A stretch of DNA of 64,000 bases, taken from positions 17,794,001 through 17,858,000 of the forward strand of contig OX637295.1 of NCBI GenBank assembly GCA_951799445.1, given 5' to 3'. Origin of the DNA: Pseudisothecium myosuroides (taxonomy: Eukaryota; Streptophyta; Bryopsida; Hypnales; Lembophyllaceae). This document shows positions 63,101 to 64,000 of this stretch, piece by piece. The notes under the pieces are model-generated. The model was given only the letters and a program-made list of their open reading frames with translations. It ran no database searches and was not told the origin of the DNA. The position numbers and the translations under genes are program-made. Positions within the stretch are counted from its first letter, which is position 1. Every line of letters begins with the position of its first letter.

Positions 63101-64000
63101 CTATTGGACAACATAACTTTGATCCATGGGCTGCAATGAATTTCAAAAAAATAAATTTGGGCATGTCACACAAACTCCAGTATAAATTTTAAAAAATAAT
63201 GTGCAAAATTCAAACCGTATAACCCTATCTAGAGTTTTAAAAAGAAAACAATGTTTGAAGTTCCCAAAAAATTCTAGTAGAATTACCTTTTTGGTGTTGA
63301 CACTATTTGTGTTTCCATTTTTAAATCAAAATCATTCATTACAGATATAAAGTTAAGAGTATTCACAATTGAAGTTAATTGCAAAATTTTACAACCTCAT
63401 AAGTTCTTACAGGTACTAAATATGGTGTATGATGCAAGCCAGGATGTCTAAATTTTTAACAATCTATGATTAGCTCATTTTCTAAGTTGCATGACAACCA
63501 CCTAAAGCCAGCCAACATCTACTACAGAAATTAGTAAAGTCTATAAAATTATTGAACACTTTGAATATGCCATTCACAAGGCAACAACATTTAATACTTT
63601 TGGCCAAAAAAAGAATAAAAAGGGGGGTATCCTAGGTCTAATTTTTTTCTAATTGGACCTATTTTTCTATACCCTATAGTAGTTTAAAGACATGTCATGA
63701 AATTTTTGTACCCTATAGTATAAAAAATCAAATTATAATTTTTATCTCAAATGTTTTTTAGGCACCCTATCATTTGTTCGCACGTAGTTTTCTACTGCTA
63801 CCGCTCACTACACCCCCCGAGCTCTCATTTTGATTTTTCTTCTAACAACTTTGGCCTAATTAGGATACAATATCTCCTTTGTTATATTTCCAAATTAAAA
63901 ATAAAATTGTTGTATCTTTCTAAGCTTGCAATCCTTGTACCTCAAAAATTGCACGTATGTGACACACTAACTTTTGGAGAAATTTGGATTTTAAGGCTAC
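60158..64000. other. Gene-free AT-rich region
   Basis: No gene, RNA gene or large element is recognised. Poly-A/T runs occur near 60486 and 60675. A phrase CACCTAAAGCCAGC...CTACTATAGAAATTAGTAAAGTC at about 62592 recurs at about 63499, an old local duplication. Confidence 0.55.
62397..62450. repeat. Short minisatellite, GGTAGTATG(A/C)AAT
   Basis: Four imperfect 13-bp copies in tandem. No coding frame. Confidence 0.8.

Noticed and set aside
1..64000. CRISPR arrays, bacterial operons, rRNA or tRNA genes
   Set aside because: Repeats lack regular spacers, genes are intron-split and not operonic, and no tRNA-like A and B box pair with a cloverleaf was found by eye.

Overview
The window is eukaryotic nuclear DNA from a land plant, most likely a bryophyte such as a moss. 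Genes are split by many short GT-AG introns, intergenic DNA is AT-rich, and the families are plant ones (RABA4-type Rab, DUF538, FIP37, REM-type B3, trihelix). An animal/bacterial-type inward-rectifier K+ channel gene also fits a non-seed plant. Species is not determined. I built gene models by eye from splice sites, reading-frame phase and family conservation; every junction listed keeps frame unless flagged.

Layout. 1-5.9 kb: no gene, old repeats. 5.9-13.1 kb (-): 17-exon RCC2-like beta-propeller gene with an acidic, AT-hook-like tail. 13.4-18.4 kb: repeats, including a degenerate tandem array and a perfect 39-bp inverted repeat. 18.4-21.7 kb (-): Kir-like channel with a non-canonical pore signature. 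23.6-24.9 kb (-): RABA4-like GTPase. 26.4-27.0 kb (-): DUF538 secreted protein. 29.4 and 37.5 kb (+): two copies of a small double CSPT-motif protein in a duplicated ~1.1-kb segment. 31.0-35.9 kb (-): intact FIP37, the plant WTAP homologue of the m6A RNA methyltransferase complex. 39.5-46.9 kb (-): FIP37-derived N-terminus joined to three trihelix DNA-binding domains. 47.3-53.8 kb (+): a second FIP37-derived N-terminus joined to two B3 DNA-binding domains. 54-56 kb: repeats and a TIR element. 56.9-58.8 kb (-): F-box protein. 59-64 kb: a second TIR element and gene-free DNA.

The outstanding region is 31-54 kb. Three FIP37 paralogues sit together; one is orthodox, and two have exchanged the conserved C-terminal half for two unrelated DNA-binding modules while keeping exon sizes and intron phases of the N-terminal half. 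The two chimeras appear to be transcribed divergently from an intergenic stretch of about 0.4 kb. This suggests a locus where a coiled-coil m6A-writer scaffold has repeatedly been recruited into putative chromatin- or DNA-binding proteins. Function is inference; the architectures are read directly from the sequence.
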